DNA of 64,000 nt from contig NZ_FKLA01000009.1 of the NCBI RefSeq assembly GCF_900078395.1, positions 1,192,614 through 1,256,613 on the forward strand, in the 5' to 3' direction. Of this stretch, positions 35,602 to 48,218 are shown piece by piece. This DNA is from Anaerotruncus rubiinfantis. Its GTDB lineage: Bacteria > Bacillota > Clostridia > Oscillospirales > Ruminococcaceae. A program made the position numbers and the translations under genes. Numbering within the stretch: the first letter of the stretch is position 1; every line of letters starts with the position of its first letter. The notes below the pieces were generated by a model. That model was not told the DNA's origin. It made no database searches and saw only the letters and a list, made by a program, of their open reading frames with translations.

Positions 35602-36278
35602 ATGATTCTCCCATTACGATGGGGATAAAGCCGGAGAGCGTATCAATGCGGTAGTCGTAAAGTGCGGGATCGCCTTCGGCGCCGGATGGCGCGAGCCAGC
35701 AGCAGGCAATGCCGGCATTGCGGCCGCCCGCCATGTCGGAGGTGAGCGAGTCGCCCAGGATAATGGCGCGCGACCGGTCCGGTCCGCCGAGCGCCTCGAA
35801 TACCCGGTCAAAGAATTCCCGGCGGGGCTTCGGCGCGCCGAGCTCCTGGGAGATGAACATCCGGGAGATAAATGGTGCGATCTGCGAATGCGCGAGACGG
35901 TTTTTCTGTGTGCGGATGACGCCGTTTGTCACGATGTAAAGCGGACAGCGCGCGGAAAGTTCCTTACAGAGCTCGTACGCGCCGGGGAGCAGAAATGCTC
36001 CTTCACCGAGCGCATCGGTGTATGCTTCGCTGAATGCGTGCGCGTCGTCCCGGGCATCGAGCTCTGCGAGCAGGATTTCAAACCGTTCGGCCCGCAGCCG
36101 GTCCTGTGTGACCAGGCCCTGCTCAAATTTTTTCCAGAGTGAAAGGTTGATTTCGCTGTAACGGTCACAGACCGCGTCACTGGCCGGCAAGCTCCGCTGC
36201 CGGCAGACCCGCCGGATGGCTTCCCGCTCGGCAAGGCCAAAATCAAAGAGGGTATCGTCCGCGTCAAGTAAAAGAATG

Positions 36279-36289
<11 letters not shown>
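35600..36289 (-). CDS. HAD-family hydrolase, YjjG-like nucleotidase
   Basis: This 229-residue HAD phosphatase starts with the motif I variant DADDTLFDF, which is typical of the YjjG branch acting on noncanonical pyrimidine nucleotides. Motif II threonine is in YIVTNGVIRTQ, the motif III lysine in GAPKPRREFF and motif IV aspartates in IILGDSLTSDMAGG. The start at 36289 follows AAAGGA and overlaps the end of the symporter gene by 11 bases, so the two are translationally linked. Substrate inference is moderate. Confidence 0.87.
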
Positions 36290-37664
<1,375 letters not shown>

Positions 37665-37715
37665 ATGATACCTCCTCCATCCTATTTTGCATAAACACAT
37701 CTACACCTAAGCAAA

Positions 37716-37745
37716 ATTATATATCATGGGCGATTCGTTTGTAAA
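37716..37745 (-). promoter_or_regulatory. Promoter for the AGCS symporter gene
   Basis: Minus strand TTTACA (37745-37740), 18 bases, TATAAT (37721-37716); 52 bases before the ATG. Confidence 0.6.
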
Positions 37746-37841
37746 GCAGTACGGAATGGACAAAACGTTTTATGGTCTGCGCTTATTCCACATAAAGAAA
37801 CCGTTGTTAGAAAAAAACCAAAGAGTAGGAGCTGGGAAACG

Positions 37842-38705
37842 ATGCTGGTATCCGCAGAAGAAATGCTGACAAAGGCCAAAGCTGGTCAATATGCCGTCGG
37901 GCAGTTCAATATCAACAATCTGGAATGGACCAAAGCGGTACTGCTTACCGCACAGGAGCAAAATTCGCCGGTGATCCTTGGCGTATCCGAGGGCGCGGGC
38001 AAATATATGTGCGGCTTTTGTACAGTCGCGGCAATGGTGCGGGCGATGATCGGGGAACTGGGGATTACCATCCCTGTGGCTCTTCATATCGACCACGGCA
38101 CCTATGAAGGAGCGAAAAGAGCAATCGAGGCGGGCTTCACCTCGATCATGTTCGACGGCTCGCACGATCCGATCGATGTAAATATTGCAAAGAGCAGGGA
38201 AATCATTGCGCTGTGCAGGGAAAAGGGCCTTTCGGTCGAATGCGAGGTCGGGTCGATCGGCGGCGAGGAGGACGGCGTGGTCGGCGCGGGCGAGATCGCC
38301 GACCCGCAGGAATGCAAACGGATCGCCGGCCTCGGCGTTACCATGCTCGCAGCGGGCATCGGCAATATTCATGGCCAATACCCTGCCAACTGGAAAGGAC
38401 TTGATTTTGACGCGCTCGCAAAGATCCAGGCGCTGACCGATGGGGTGCCGCTGGTACTGCACGGCGGCACCGGCATCCCGGAAAAGATGATCAAAAAGGC
38501 GATTTCGCTGGGCGTGGCGAAGATCAACGTCAACACCGAATGCCAGCTTTCGTTTGCCGCGGCGACCCGCAGGTATATTGAGGCGGGCAAGGACCTTGTG
38601 GGCAAGGGCTTTGACCCGCGCAAGCTGCTTGCACCGGGAACCCAGGCAATCTGTGACACGATTCGGGAGAAAATGGAACTGTTCGGCTCAGCGGGGAAGG
38701 CCTGA
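37842..38705 (+). CDS. fba: Class II fructose-bisphosphate aldolase
   Basis: This 287-residue zinc aldolase cleaves fructose 1,6-bisphosphate. Zinc-site His residues lie in ALHIDHGTYE (about 80) and in the late VLHGGTGIP (about 207); GSIGGEEDGV and NVNTECQ are the usual phosphate/zinc loops. AGGAG precedes the ATG by 8 bases. Tagatose-bisphosphate aldolase is a close relative, but the ketose stretch here fits the fructose enzyme. Confidence 0.92.
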   Translation: MLVSAEEMLTKAKAGQYAVGQFNINNLEWTKAVLLTAQEQNSPVILGVSEGAGKYMCGFCTVAAMVRAMIGELGITIPVALHIDHGTYEGAKRAIEAGFTSIMFDGSHDPIDVNIAKSREIIALCREKGLSVECEVGSIGGEEDGVVGAGEIADPQECKRIAGLGVTMLAAGIGNIHGQYPANWKGLDFDALAKIQALTDGVPLVLHGGTGIPEKMIKKAISLGVAKINVNTECQLSFAAATRRYIEAGKDLVGKGFDPRKLLAPGTQAICDTIREKMELFGSAGKA

Positions 38706-38723
38706 CTGTAAAATCCTATGTGC

Positions 38724-38767
38724 AACGGGCGGGATTCATGCTTTTGCAGGAATCCCGCCCGTTTTCT
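38724..38767. terminator. Terminator after aldolase
   Basis: A perfect 14-bp stem (38724-38737 with 38750-38763) leads into TTTTC. The same hairpin could also stop the minus-strand XRE transcript. Confidence 0.78.
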
Positions 38768-38772
38768 CTTGC

Positions 38773-38982
38773 TCATTCAAAATAAAAAAGCTCTTCAAAC
38801 CGCTTCTCAAGCGCCACACATAAGAGCAGCGCGAGCTTTGCGCTCGGACAGAACTGTCCGTTTTCGATCGAGCTGATCGTTTGGCGGGAGACGCCGACCA
38901 TTTCCGCCAGCCCCCCCTGGGAGATCCGCCTTTCCGCCCGGGCGACCCGCAGGCGGTTTTGCAAAACCAGTTTTTCTTCCAT
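38773..38982 (-). CDS. Small XRE-family transcriptional regulator
   Basis: This 69-residue protein is a single helix-turn-helix: LAEMVGVSRQTISSIENGQF is the recognition segment, followed by LALLLCVALEKRFEELF. This short Cro-like type is typically autoregulatory. ATG at 38982 comes one base after the stop of the membrane gene upstream, so the pair is cotranscribed. A 38-bp palindrome over the operon promoter is its probable operator. Confidence 0.88.
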   Translation of the reverse strand: MEEKLVLQNRLRVARAERRISQGGLAEMVGVSRQTISSIENGQFCPSAKLALLLCVALEKRFEELFYFE

Positions 38983-38983
38983 A

Positions 38984-39301
38984 TCAGCCACCTGCGAACA
39001 GCCCGATGAGTGCCGCGGCGAGATTTGCAAGCGCGCAAAAGCCGCTGAGGATCGCGGTGGCGAGAAGCGCCGATTGTTTTTTGTGGCGATAGCGGCAGTA
39101 CACTTCCGTTGCGGCGTACGCCCAGAAAAGCGCCTGCAGGTCGTGGGTCGGCTGCCCGGCGGCCAGCTTTGCGATCACCAGAGCGATGAACGTCACCAGA
39201 AAGGCGGATACACCGACGATTTTGGCGTGGTCGTCGATCCATTTTTCCCGTTCGTCCAGGTTGCTTTCGCGGCCGCGCTTCAGGATTTCTTCCCGGTCCA
39301 T
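38984..39301 (-). CDS. Small membrane protein, DUF6442-like
   Basis: This 105-residue protein starts with MDREEILKRGRESNLDEREKW, a charged helix of the kind seen in DUF6442 proteins, followed by two to three transmembrane helices (about 28-48, 55-72, 80-102). I use the ATG at 39301 (AGAGGA upstream); the frame is open further but lies in promoter DNA. Pairing with a short XRE repressor is typical. Function unknown. Confidence 0.75.
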   Translation of the reverse strand: MDREEILKRGRESNLDEREKWIDDHAKIVGVSAFLVTFIALVIAKLAAGQPTHDLQALFWAYAATEVYCRYRHKKQSALLATAILSGFCALANLAAALIGLFAGG

Positions 39302-39340
39302 AGAGAGTCCTCTTTTCCTCATGTGTTTTACTGCAACTAC

Positions 39341-39369
39341 AGTGTACAGCAAACTTTTCATATTGTCAA
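39341..39369 (-). promoter_or_regulatory. Promoter for the XRE/membrane-protein operon
   Basis: Minus-strand TTGACA (39369-39364), 17 bases, TACACT (39346-39341). The -35 lies inside the palindrome at 39354-39391. Confidence 0.7.
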
Positions 39370-39391
39370 GTAAACTTGTCAATATGAAAAG
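39354..39391. promoter_or_regulatory. 38-bp palindrome, candidate XRE operator
   Basis: Arms 39354-39371 and 39374-39391 are 18 bp with one mismatch and a two-base centre. The site covers the -35 of the XRE operon and lies about 70 bases upstream of the clpB promoter. Confidence 0.7.
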
Positions 39392-39424
39392 AAAACTTTG
39401 CAATAAAAAGTTTACAATTTGTAC

Positions 39425-39453
39425 TTGATTTTTGGGAAGAAGTGATTTACAAT
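39425..39453 (+). promoter_or_regulatory. sigma-A promoter for clpB
   Basis: TTGATT (39425-39430), 17 bases, TACAAT (39448-39453), directly upstream of the CIRCE element. Confidence 0.75.
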
Positions 39454-39457
39454 ACAA

Positions 39458-39484
39458 TTAGCACTCAATCATATAGAGTGCTAA
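39458..39484 (+). promoter_or_regulatory. CIRCE element (HrcA operator)
   Basis: Perfect TTAGCACTC-N9-GAGTGCTAA, the exact HrcA operator consensus, placed 4 bases after the -10 of clpB. This predicts heat-shock derepression by HrcA. Confidence 0.96.
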
Positions 39485-39538
39485 CAAGCTTTATTTGGTT
39501 AAAACATTCATTCATATACATGAGGAGGGATTTCACCT

Positions 39539-42145
<2,607 letters not shown>

Positions 42146-42151
42146 GTCATC

Positions 42152-42187
42152 AAAAGGCCGCGTCCCATTTGGATGCGGCCTTTTTTT
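42152..42187 (+). terminator. Terminator after clpB
   Basis: A 14-bp stem with one G-T pair (42152-42165 with 42171-42184) is followed by a T-run. Confidence 0.82.
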
Positions 42188-42217
42188 CGTCCTAGTGTAA
42201 AATCCTTGTAAAGTAGG

Positions 42218-42246
42218 TTGCGGGACGGGTGCGGTTCCGGTATAAT
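42218..42246 (+). promoter_or_regulatory. Promoter of the second ECF sigma operon
   Basis: TTGCGG (42218-42223), 17 bases, TATAAT (42241-42246); 78 bases before the sigma ATG. It looks like a housekeeping promoter rather than an ECF one. Confidence 0.6.
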
Positions 42247-42324
42247 GGATTTTGAAAATTTTTTTGCGCCGGCCTGCAATAAAACAGCCGGGCGGCGCAT
42301 TAGGTAGATGAGAGGGTAAAGGAT

Positions 42325-42885
42325 ATGCTGTTGTTCGCCACCATCCAGACTGAAACAAAACCACCCGCGCTGACCGATGAGATGATGCTTCTGGTCGCGC
42401 AGGGCGATGGCGACGCATTCGCACGCCTTTATCATGCGACCCAGCAGGCGGTCTACTGTCTGCTGCTTTCGATTGTCAAAAACCACGCGCTCGCCGAGGA
42501 CCTGATGCAGGACACCTATCTTTCGGTGAAGCGTTCGATCGGCTCCTACCAGCCGCGCGGCAAGCCGCTGGCATGGATTTTTACGGTTGCAAAGAACTTG
42601 GCTTATATGGAACTGCGCAAAAAGCGGGAAACCGCCGATTTTGCGGATTATGAAAATTTTCTAACGAAAGACGATACCGTTTCGAGCGTCGATAAACTGG
42701 TGCTGCAAAAGACGCTGGAAATTCTTGAGGACCGCGACCGGCAGATCGTGCTGCTGCACGCGGTGGCCGGGCTCAAGTTCCGGGAGGTCGCCGCACAGCT
42801 TGAAATGCCGATCGGTTCGGCGCTTTCAGCCTACAACCGGGCGATCAAAAAATTACAGAAAGCGATGAAGGAGGCGGGATACTGA
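42325..42885 (+). CDS. ECF-type RNA polymerase sigma factor
   Basis: This 186-residue protein has sigma region 2 (about 30-100, NHALAEDLMQDTYLSVKRSI) and region 4 (about 125-180, LKFREVAAQLEMPIGSALSAYNRAI). The last helix is the -35 recognition element. The stop shares a base with the ATG of an RsgI-like membrane protein (TGATG), its likely anti-sigma partner. It is an ECF factor rather than a true SigI, although its partner has an RsgI-type domain. Confidence 0.92.
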   Translation: MLLFATIQTETKPPALTDEMMLLVAQGDGDAFARLYHATQQAVYCLLLSIVKNHALAEDLMQDTYLSVKRSIGSYQPRGKPLAWIFTVAKNLAYMELRKKRETADFADYENFLTKDDTVSSVDKLVLQKTLEILEDRDRQIVLLHAVAGLKFREVAAQLEMPIGSALSAYNRAIKKLQKAMKEAGY

Positions 42886-43976
42886 TGAAACGCAGTGAGA
42901 TTGAAGCGTCGCTTCGGCGCGCGGTTTCGCCATCCCCAGATCTCCTGGATCGGATTTTGAAAGCGGACGCGGAAAACGGCGGCAATGTGGTGCGGTTTGA
43001 AAATATTCAGCCGCCCAAACGAAAAAGGCGTTTGGTGACCGCGGTCGGTTCGGCAGCGGCGGCGTTCCTGATTTGCCTGGGCGGGCTGACGGCGTTTGTC
43101 CCACGGGTCGACGCGCTCGTGAGCATCGATGTGAATCCTGGCGTCGAGCTTTCGATCGATGATAAGGAGAGGGTGATCAAGTGTGAGGCAGCGGGTGCCG
43201 ATGCAGAAAAGGTGCTCGGCGGGATGGATCTGCGCAAGGTGCAGATCGACGTGGCGACCAACGCGATTATCGGCTCGATGTTTCAAAACGGCTATCTCAG
43301 CGCCGATAGAGCCGACAATGCAATCCTGATTTCGGTTGCAAATAAGGATGTACAGAAGGCCGAAGCGCTCCAGGAGCGGCTTGCCGGCATGGTGGATGGG
43401 ATGCTGCGGGAAAGTAAAACGCAGGCGAGGGTCTACCGCCAGAGCGAAACGCTGGACAGCGGTCTTGAAGATTTGCAGAAGTTTGCCGACCGGTACAGCA
43501 TCTCAATCGGCCGCGCGGATTTTATCCGGAAGTTGATCGCGAAGGACCCGTCGCTTACCGCCGAAGAGCTTGTCACGCTGCCGATTAAGGAATTGGCAAG
43601 GCTCATTTCCGAACGCGGCCTCAACATCAACGATATCGTGATCGTGGATGATGATGACTGGGATGACGACCTCGACGACAAGATCGAGGATACGATCGAC
43701 GAACTGAACGACCGCAGCGGCGCGGATGACGACCGCGACGACTGGATCGAGGACACGGACGATAACGATGATCGGGACGACGATTGGGACGACGATTGGG
43801 ACGATGACGATCGGGATGACGATGATTGGGACGACAACCAGGACGACGATGACCGTGAGAAATACGAACAAAAGAGCCGCCCTCAGAATGATGATGACGA
43901 TGATGACGATGACGACGATGATGACGACGGCGACGACGATGATGACGACGGCGATGATGACAATGATGACGACTAA
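42885..43976 (+). CDS. RsgI-like membrane anti-sigma protein with poly-aspartate tail
   Basis: This 363-residue protein has a cytoplasmic segment (1-43), one transmembrane helix (about 44-67) and, directly outside, the conserved juxtamembrane motif VSIDVNPGVELSIDD of RsgI-type anti-sigma factors (about 78-190). The last 110 or so residues are about 60% Asp, with at least five Trp in DDW units and a final run of 13 Asp. The tail is encoded by mixed GAT/GAC codons, so it is under protein-level and not simple DNA-repeat selection. Calcium or metal binding, or contact with a basic wall polymer, is inferred. Translationally coupled to the sigma gene. Confidence 0.85.
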   Translation: MKRSEIEASLRRAVSPSPDLLDRILKADAENGGNVVRFENIQPPKRKRRLVTAVGSAAAAFLICLGGLTAFVPRVDALVSIDVNPGVELSIDDKERVIKCEAAGADAEKVLGGMDLRKVQIDVATNAIIGSMFQNGYLSADRADNAILISVANKDVQKAEALQERLAGMVDGMLRESKTQARVYRQSETLDSGLEDLQKFADRYSISIGRADFIRKLIAKDPSLTAEELVTLPIKELARLISERGLNINDIVIVDDDDWDDDLDDKIEDTIDELNDRSGADDDRDDWIEDTDDNDDRDDDWDDDWDDDDRDDDDWDDNQDDDDREKYEQKSRPQNDDDDDDDDDDDDDGDDDDDDGDDDNDDD

Positions 43977-44056
43977 ATGGAAAATCTGACACGATTTAAT
44001 TTCATCAGGGTTTTGAATCCCTGGGACTGCTGCTGAAATACCGCCCTGAAAGACGA

Positions 44057-44095
44057 TCAAAAGGCTTGCCGCAAAGAATGCGGCAAGCCTTTTGA
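44057..44095. terminator. Convergent terminator
   Basis: A perfect 17-bp stem (44057-44073 with 44079-44095) lies between the RsgI-like gene and the converging ABC exporter operon. Confidence 0.82.
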
Positions 44096-44105
44096 ATTTT
44101 GGGGA

Positions 44106-45962
44106 TTAGTCGAGTTCGGCCACGCCGGTGTAAAGCTGGTAGTAACGCCCATGTTCCGCGATCAGGTCCTCGTGGTTGCCGCGTTCGATGATCTGGCCCT
44201 GCTCCATCACCATGATGGCGTTGGAGTTGCGCACGGTCGACAGACGGTGCGCGATCACAAAGGTGGTACGGCCTTTCATCAGCCGGTCGAGTCCATGTTC
44301 GATATGGCGCTCGGTGCGCGTATCAACCGAGCTGGTCGCCTCGTCGAGAATGAGCACCGGCGCGTCGGCTACTGCGGCGCGCGCAATGTTCAGAAGCTGG
44401 CGCTGTCCCTGGGAAAGGTTCGCGCCGTCGCCTTCGATCACCGTGTCATAGCCGTGCGGAAGGCGGGAGATAAACGAATGCGCGGAGGCCAGCTTCGCAG
44501 CGTCCTCAATCTCCTGATCGGTGGCGGCGGGCCGCCCGTAACGGATATTTTCCCGCACGGTTCCGGTGAAGAGGTGGGTGTCCTGCAGGACCACCGACAT
44601 GGCACGGCGCAGGCTGTCTTTTTTGATCGCACGCAGATCGATCCCATCGATTGTGATGGTGCCGTGTTCAATATCATAAAAGCGGGTGAGCAGGTTGATA
44701 ATGGTGGTTTTGCCCGCGCCGGTGGAGCCGACGAAGGCAATTTTCTGGCCGGGTTTCGCATAGAGCGAGATGTTCTTGAGAATCGTCTTTTCCGGGACGT
44801 AGCCAAAAGTCACATCGGAAAAGCGCACGTCTCCTGCGACCGGCACCCGGTCCGCGGGGGTCCCATCCTCGTGGTAGCGCTGCCAGAAATAGTCATGGCC
44901 AGCCTGCACAAGGTCAGCCGCATGCGGCGGATCAGGTTCTTCAGCGGGTTCCCGCATGACCTCATAAATCCGTTCAGCGCCCGCGATCGCGGTGATGACC
45001 GCGTTATACTGGCTGGAAGCCTCGGTGATCGGGCGGCCGAACTGGCGGGTGAGCTGCAGAAAGACGACCAGCGCGCCCACGCTCATGATGCCGAAGACCG
45101 ACAATACGCCGCCGATGACCGCGACGAGCGCATAGTTGATGGTGGTGATGTTCATCATGACCGGCATCATGAGACCGGAATAGCTCTGCGCGGTGGTCGC
45201 CGCCTCCTGCAGTTCGCCGTTGAGGCGGTTGAATTCCTCCACCGCGTCTGGCTCATGGCAGAAGACCTTGACGACCTTCTGGCCGGTGATGATCTCCTCG
45301 ACGTAGCCGTTGACCTTTCCGAGATTCGCCTGTTGGGCGATAAAGTACTTGCTGCTGCGCTTCATGAGCCGGCCCGCCACAAACAGCATCAGCGGCGCCA
45401 TCGCAAGGGTGAGGATGGTGAGCGGGATGCTTTTCGAAAGCATGAGCCCCAGGATGCCCGCCAGGGTGATAACGCTCGAGAAGAGGGAGGTAAGCGAGTT
45501 CGAGAGCGCGTCATTGAGGGTGTCCACGTCGTTGGAAAAACGGCTCATCATCTCGCCGTGGGTATGGGTATCATAATAGCGCACCGAGAGCTCCTGCAGA
45601 TGGTCAAAAAGTTCCCGGCGCAGGTCGTTGATGGACCCCTGGGTGACGTTCAGCATCAGTTTCGATTGCAGATAGCTTGCAGCCACCGAAACCAGATAGA
45701 TACACAGTAGCGTGAGAACACCGGACGCGAGTCCCGCGTACCGCTGCGTGGCGGTAATTTCATGAACCGGCTGCAGGAAATTGTCGATGATGGGCTGGAG
45801 CATGGCGGTTCCGGCCAAGGAAGCGCCGATATTGAGAAACACCATGAAGCCCGCCAGGATGAGCAGGACCTTGCGGCGTTTCAGGTAACCCCAGACGAAG
45901 GCGATCGAAAGCTTAAAGTTTTTCGGCTTCTGCATGGCCGATTGTTTATGCGGTCCCGGCAT
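44106..45962 (-). CDS. ABC exporter half-transporter, catalytic-site-bearing partner
   Basis: This 618-residue protein has six transmembrane helices (about 25-330) and an ATPase domain with GSTGAGKTT, Walker B LILDEATSSVD (glutamate present) and H-loop IAHRL. Its signature is the noncanonical LSQGQ. The partner gene upstream has the complementary defects, so the two form an asymmetric heterodimer of the BmrCD/TM287-288 kind. Its ATG shares a base with the partner stop (TAATG). Drug or peptide export is likely; substrate unknown. Confidence 0.93.
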   Translation of the reverse strand: MPGPHKQSAMQKPKNFKLSIAFVWGYLKRRKVLLILAGFMVFLNIGASLAGTAMLQPIIDNFLQPVHEITATQRYAGLASGVLTLLCIYLVSVAASYLQSKLMLNVTQGSINDLRRELFDHLQELSVRYYDTHTHGEMMSRFSNDVDTLNDALSNSLTSLFSSVITLAGILGLMLSKSIPLTILTLAMAPLMLFVAGRLMKRSSKYFIAQQANLGKVNGYVEEIITGQKVVKVFCHEPDAVEEFNRLNGELQEAATTAQSYSGLMMPVMMNITTINYALVAVIGGVLSVFGIMSVGALVVFLQLTRQFGRPITEASSQYNAVITAIAGAERIYEVMREPAEEPDPPHAADLVQAGHDYFWQRYHEDGTPADRVPVAGDVRFSDVTFGYVPEKTILKNISLYAKPGQKIAFVGSTGAGKTTIINLLTRFYDIEHGTITIDGIDLRAIKKDSLRRAMSVVLQDTHLFTGTVRENIRYGRPAATDQEIEDAAKLASAHSFISRLPHGYDTVIEGDGANLSQGQRQLLNIARAAVADAPVLILDEATSSVDTRTERHIEHGLDRLMKGRTTFVIAHRLSTVRNSNAIMVMEQGQIIERGNHEDLIAEHGRYYQLYTGVAELD

Positions 45963-47692
45963 TACGCAGTCGCCTCCTTTTCCTGCTGGGAGTAATAGAT
46001 CTCCTGGTACTCCTCGTTATTTTTGAGCAGCTCGTCGTGCGTACCGATCGCACTGACCTTCCCATCCGAAAGGATGATGATCTTATCCGCGTCCTTCACC
46101 GACGAGATACGCTGCGCGATGATGAAGGTGGTGGTGTCCTTCAGTGTGGTGTCGAACGCCTGGCGGATGCGCTGTTCGGTTGCGGTGTCAACCGCGCTGG
46201 TACTGTCGTCGAGGATCAGGATCGGCGGTTTTTTGAGCATGGCGCGCGCGATACAGAGCCGCTGTTTCTGCCCGCCTGAGACATTTACGCCGCCCTGTTC
46301 GATCCAGGTGTCATAACCGTTCGGGAAAGATTCGATGAAGTCGTGCGCCTGAGCGGCCTTCGCGGCCTCGACAATCTCCTCATCGGTGGCGTGCGGGTTG
46401 CCCCAGCGCAGATTTTGTGCAATGGTGCCGGAGAAGAGGGTATTCTTCTGGAGTACCACGCCAATCTGGCTGCGCAGGGATTCGACAGTGTAGCCGCGCA
46501 CGTCCTTCCCATCGATGCGCACTGCGCCTTCGGTTGCGTCGTAAAGCCGCGGGATGAGCTGCACGAGCGAGCTCTTGCCCGCGCCGGTGCCTCCAATGAT
46601 CGCGATGACCTCGCCGGCCTTCGCGGTGAAGGAGATATCCTTCAGGATGTATTCTTCATGTTCCGCCGCATATTTGAACGAAACGTGGTCGAATTCCACG
46701 TCGCCGCGGATTTTTGGCGCGCTTTCAGCGTTTTCGCTGTCGGTGAGGTCGATCTCGGTTTCGAGCACCTCGCGGGCGCGCTTGAAGGAAGCGGACGCGC
46801 GGGAGAAGAGGATGAACATCATCGAAAGCATCATGAGGCTCATGAGGATCTGAAAGATGTAGTTGATGAAGGCGGTCATTTCGGCCACATTGAGGCTGCC
46901 CTCAATGACCTGACCGCCGCCGAACCAGATGACCGAGACGGCGGACATATTCATGATGAACATGAGCACCGGCATGTTGAAGATGACCACGTTCATCGCA
47001 CGCAGAGAGGCTTCCATCAGCCTGTTGTTGGCGGTTTCAAACTTTTCCTTTTCGTAGTCCTGGCGGACGAAGGACTTGACGACGCGCACATTGGTGAGGT
47101 TTTCCTGCACGCTGCCGTTGAGCGCGTCGACCCGGCCCTGCATCTTGTCAAAAAGCGGCATGGCTTTGCGGATGATAAAGGCGAGCGAGAGCACGACCGC
47201 CGGGATGATAATGCAGAGGATCACGGCCAGTTCGGCGTTCATCCGGACCGCCATGATCATCGCGAAGATGAACATGAGCGGCGCGCGGATCATCAGCCTC
47301 AGCCCCATGATGGCGGAGTTCTGCATGAGGGTGACGTCGTTTGTGAGCCTTGTGGCGAGCGACGCGGTGGAGAAATCGTCGATGTTTTTAAACGAGAACT
47401 GCTGTACCTTTTCAAAAAGTCCCCGACGCAGGTTTGCCGCGAAGCCGACACCCGCGATTGCGGAATTGCGCGCGTTGCCGAAGCCCGCGACAATCGCGAT
47501 GAGCGCGGTCAGGATCATGATGGCGCCGGTACCGAGGATATAGGGGATGTTGCCGCTTTGGATGCCCTTTCCGACGATATTCGACATCAAGGTGGGCTGT
47601 ATCACTTCGCAGACGACGTCGAGCAGCATGAAGGCGACTGCGATGACAATCGGCTTCTTATAAGGGGAAAAATAGGAAAGAATTTTCCGCAA
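45962..47692 (-). CDS. ABC exporter half-transporter with degenerate ATPase site
   Basis: This protein of about 576 residues has six transmembrane helices and an ATPase domain with GGTGAGKSS and a good signature (VSGGQKQR), but the Walker B catalytic glutamate is Asp (LILDDSTSAVD) and the H-loop His is Gln (IIAQRIS). These are the marks of the degenerate subunit in heterodimeric exporters. I favour the TTG start at 47692, 9-10 bases after GGAG and 7 bases past the MarR stop; an ATG at 47755 would overlap the MarR gene by 56 bases. Confidence 0.9.
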   Translation of the reverse strand: MRKILSYFSPYKKPIVIAVAFMLLDVVCEVIQPTLMSNIVGKGIQSGNIPYILGTGAIMILTALIAIVAGFGNARNSAIAGVGFAANLRRGLFEKVQQFSFKNIDDFSTASLATRLTNDVTLMQNSAIMGLRLMIRAPLMFIFAMIMAVRMNAELAVILCIIIPAVVLSLAFIIRKAMPLFDKMQGRVDALNGSVQENLTNVRVVKSFVRQDYEKEKFETANNRLMEASLRAMNVVIFNMPVLMFIMNMSAVSVIWFGGGQVIEGSLNVAEMTAFINYIFQILMSLMMLSMMFILFSRASASFKRAREVLETEIDLTDSENAESAPKIRGDVEFDHVSFKYAAEHEEYILKDISFTAKAGEVIAIIGGTGAGKSSLVQLIPRLYDATEGAVRIDGKDVRGYTVESLRSQIGVVLQKNTLFSGTIAQNLRWGNPHATDEEIVEAAKAAQAHDFIESFPNGYDTWIEQGGVNVSGGQKQRLCIARAMLKKPPILILDDSTSAVDTATEQRIRQAFDTTLKDTTTFIIAQRISSVKDADKIIILSDGKVSAIGTHDELLKNNEEYQEIYYSQQEKEATA

Positions 47693-47699
47693 GATAGGG

Positions 47700-48146
47700 T
47701 CACTCCGTTTCGAGCTGATTTTTGTAGTCAATGAGATTTTGCTGCATTCTGGCAAAAAAATGCATAAGCTGGCCGCATTCCTCCTCGGTGAAGCCAGCGA
47801 ATTTCTGGCGGGTTACATCCCGCAGCACGTCTTCCGACCAGCATGCGGCTTCCTGGCCCGCGGCGGTCAGCGCGATGCGGTTGGAACGCAGGTCGTTCGG
47901 ATCGTGCATCTTCTGGATATAGCCGGATTTCTCCATCCGCTTGAGCGAAACCGCGATCGACGCGGGGGATACATTCAGGGTGCGCGCCAGCTCATTCTGG
48001 CTGCATGAGCCGAGCTTTTTGATCGTGCAGAGCAGGGGCGGCTGGCCAAAATGGATACTGTGATTGAAAAACAGTCGGGCAAGGCACTGTTTTTGCAGGG
48101 CATGCAGCGCCCAGTCCAAACGGATTGCATCGTTCACATCGCTCAA
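47700..48146 (-). CDS. MarR-family regulator of the ABC exporter operon
   Basis: This 148-residue protein has the MarR winged helix: SQNELARTLNVSPASIAVSLKRMEKSGYIQKM (about 50-82) and the wing with DPNDLRSNRIALTAAG. The start is TTG at 48146 behind AAGGAGAT. It is the first gene of a three-gene operon with the exporter pair, which it probably represses until a ligand binds. The operator is the 43-base palindrome upstream. Confidence 0.92.
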   Translation of the reverse strand: MSDVNDAIRLDWALHALQKQCLARLFFNHSIHFGQPPLLCTIKKLGSCSQNELARTLNVSPASIAVSLKRMEKSGYIQKMHDPNDLRSNRIALTAAGQEAACWSEDVLRDVTRQKFAGFTEEECGQLMHFFARMQQNLIDYKNQLETE

Positions 48147-48175
48147 AAGACCATCTCCTTGACTTGCTTGTAAAT

Positions 48176-48218
48176 AAAATTAGTTAGACGGCTAATTATT
48201 AGCCGTCTAACTAATTTT
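48176..48218. promoter_or_regulatory. 43-nt perfect palindrome, MarR operator
   Basis: Two 21-bp arms (48176-48196 and 48198-48218) are perfect around a single T. It holds two TTAG-N4-CTAA units, one in each half. It covers the -10 of the minus-strand promoter. Confidence 0.82.

Noticed and set aside
43640..43976. GAT/GAC-rich stretch as a DNA microsatellite
   Set aside because: Codons GAT and GAC are mixed irregularly with no fixed repeat unit, so it reads as a conserved acidic protein tail.
46343..47734. 463-codon open frame on the plus strand
   Set aside because: It is antisense to the ABC exporter gene and rich in His/Asp/Arg in the pattern of reversed codons.
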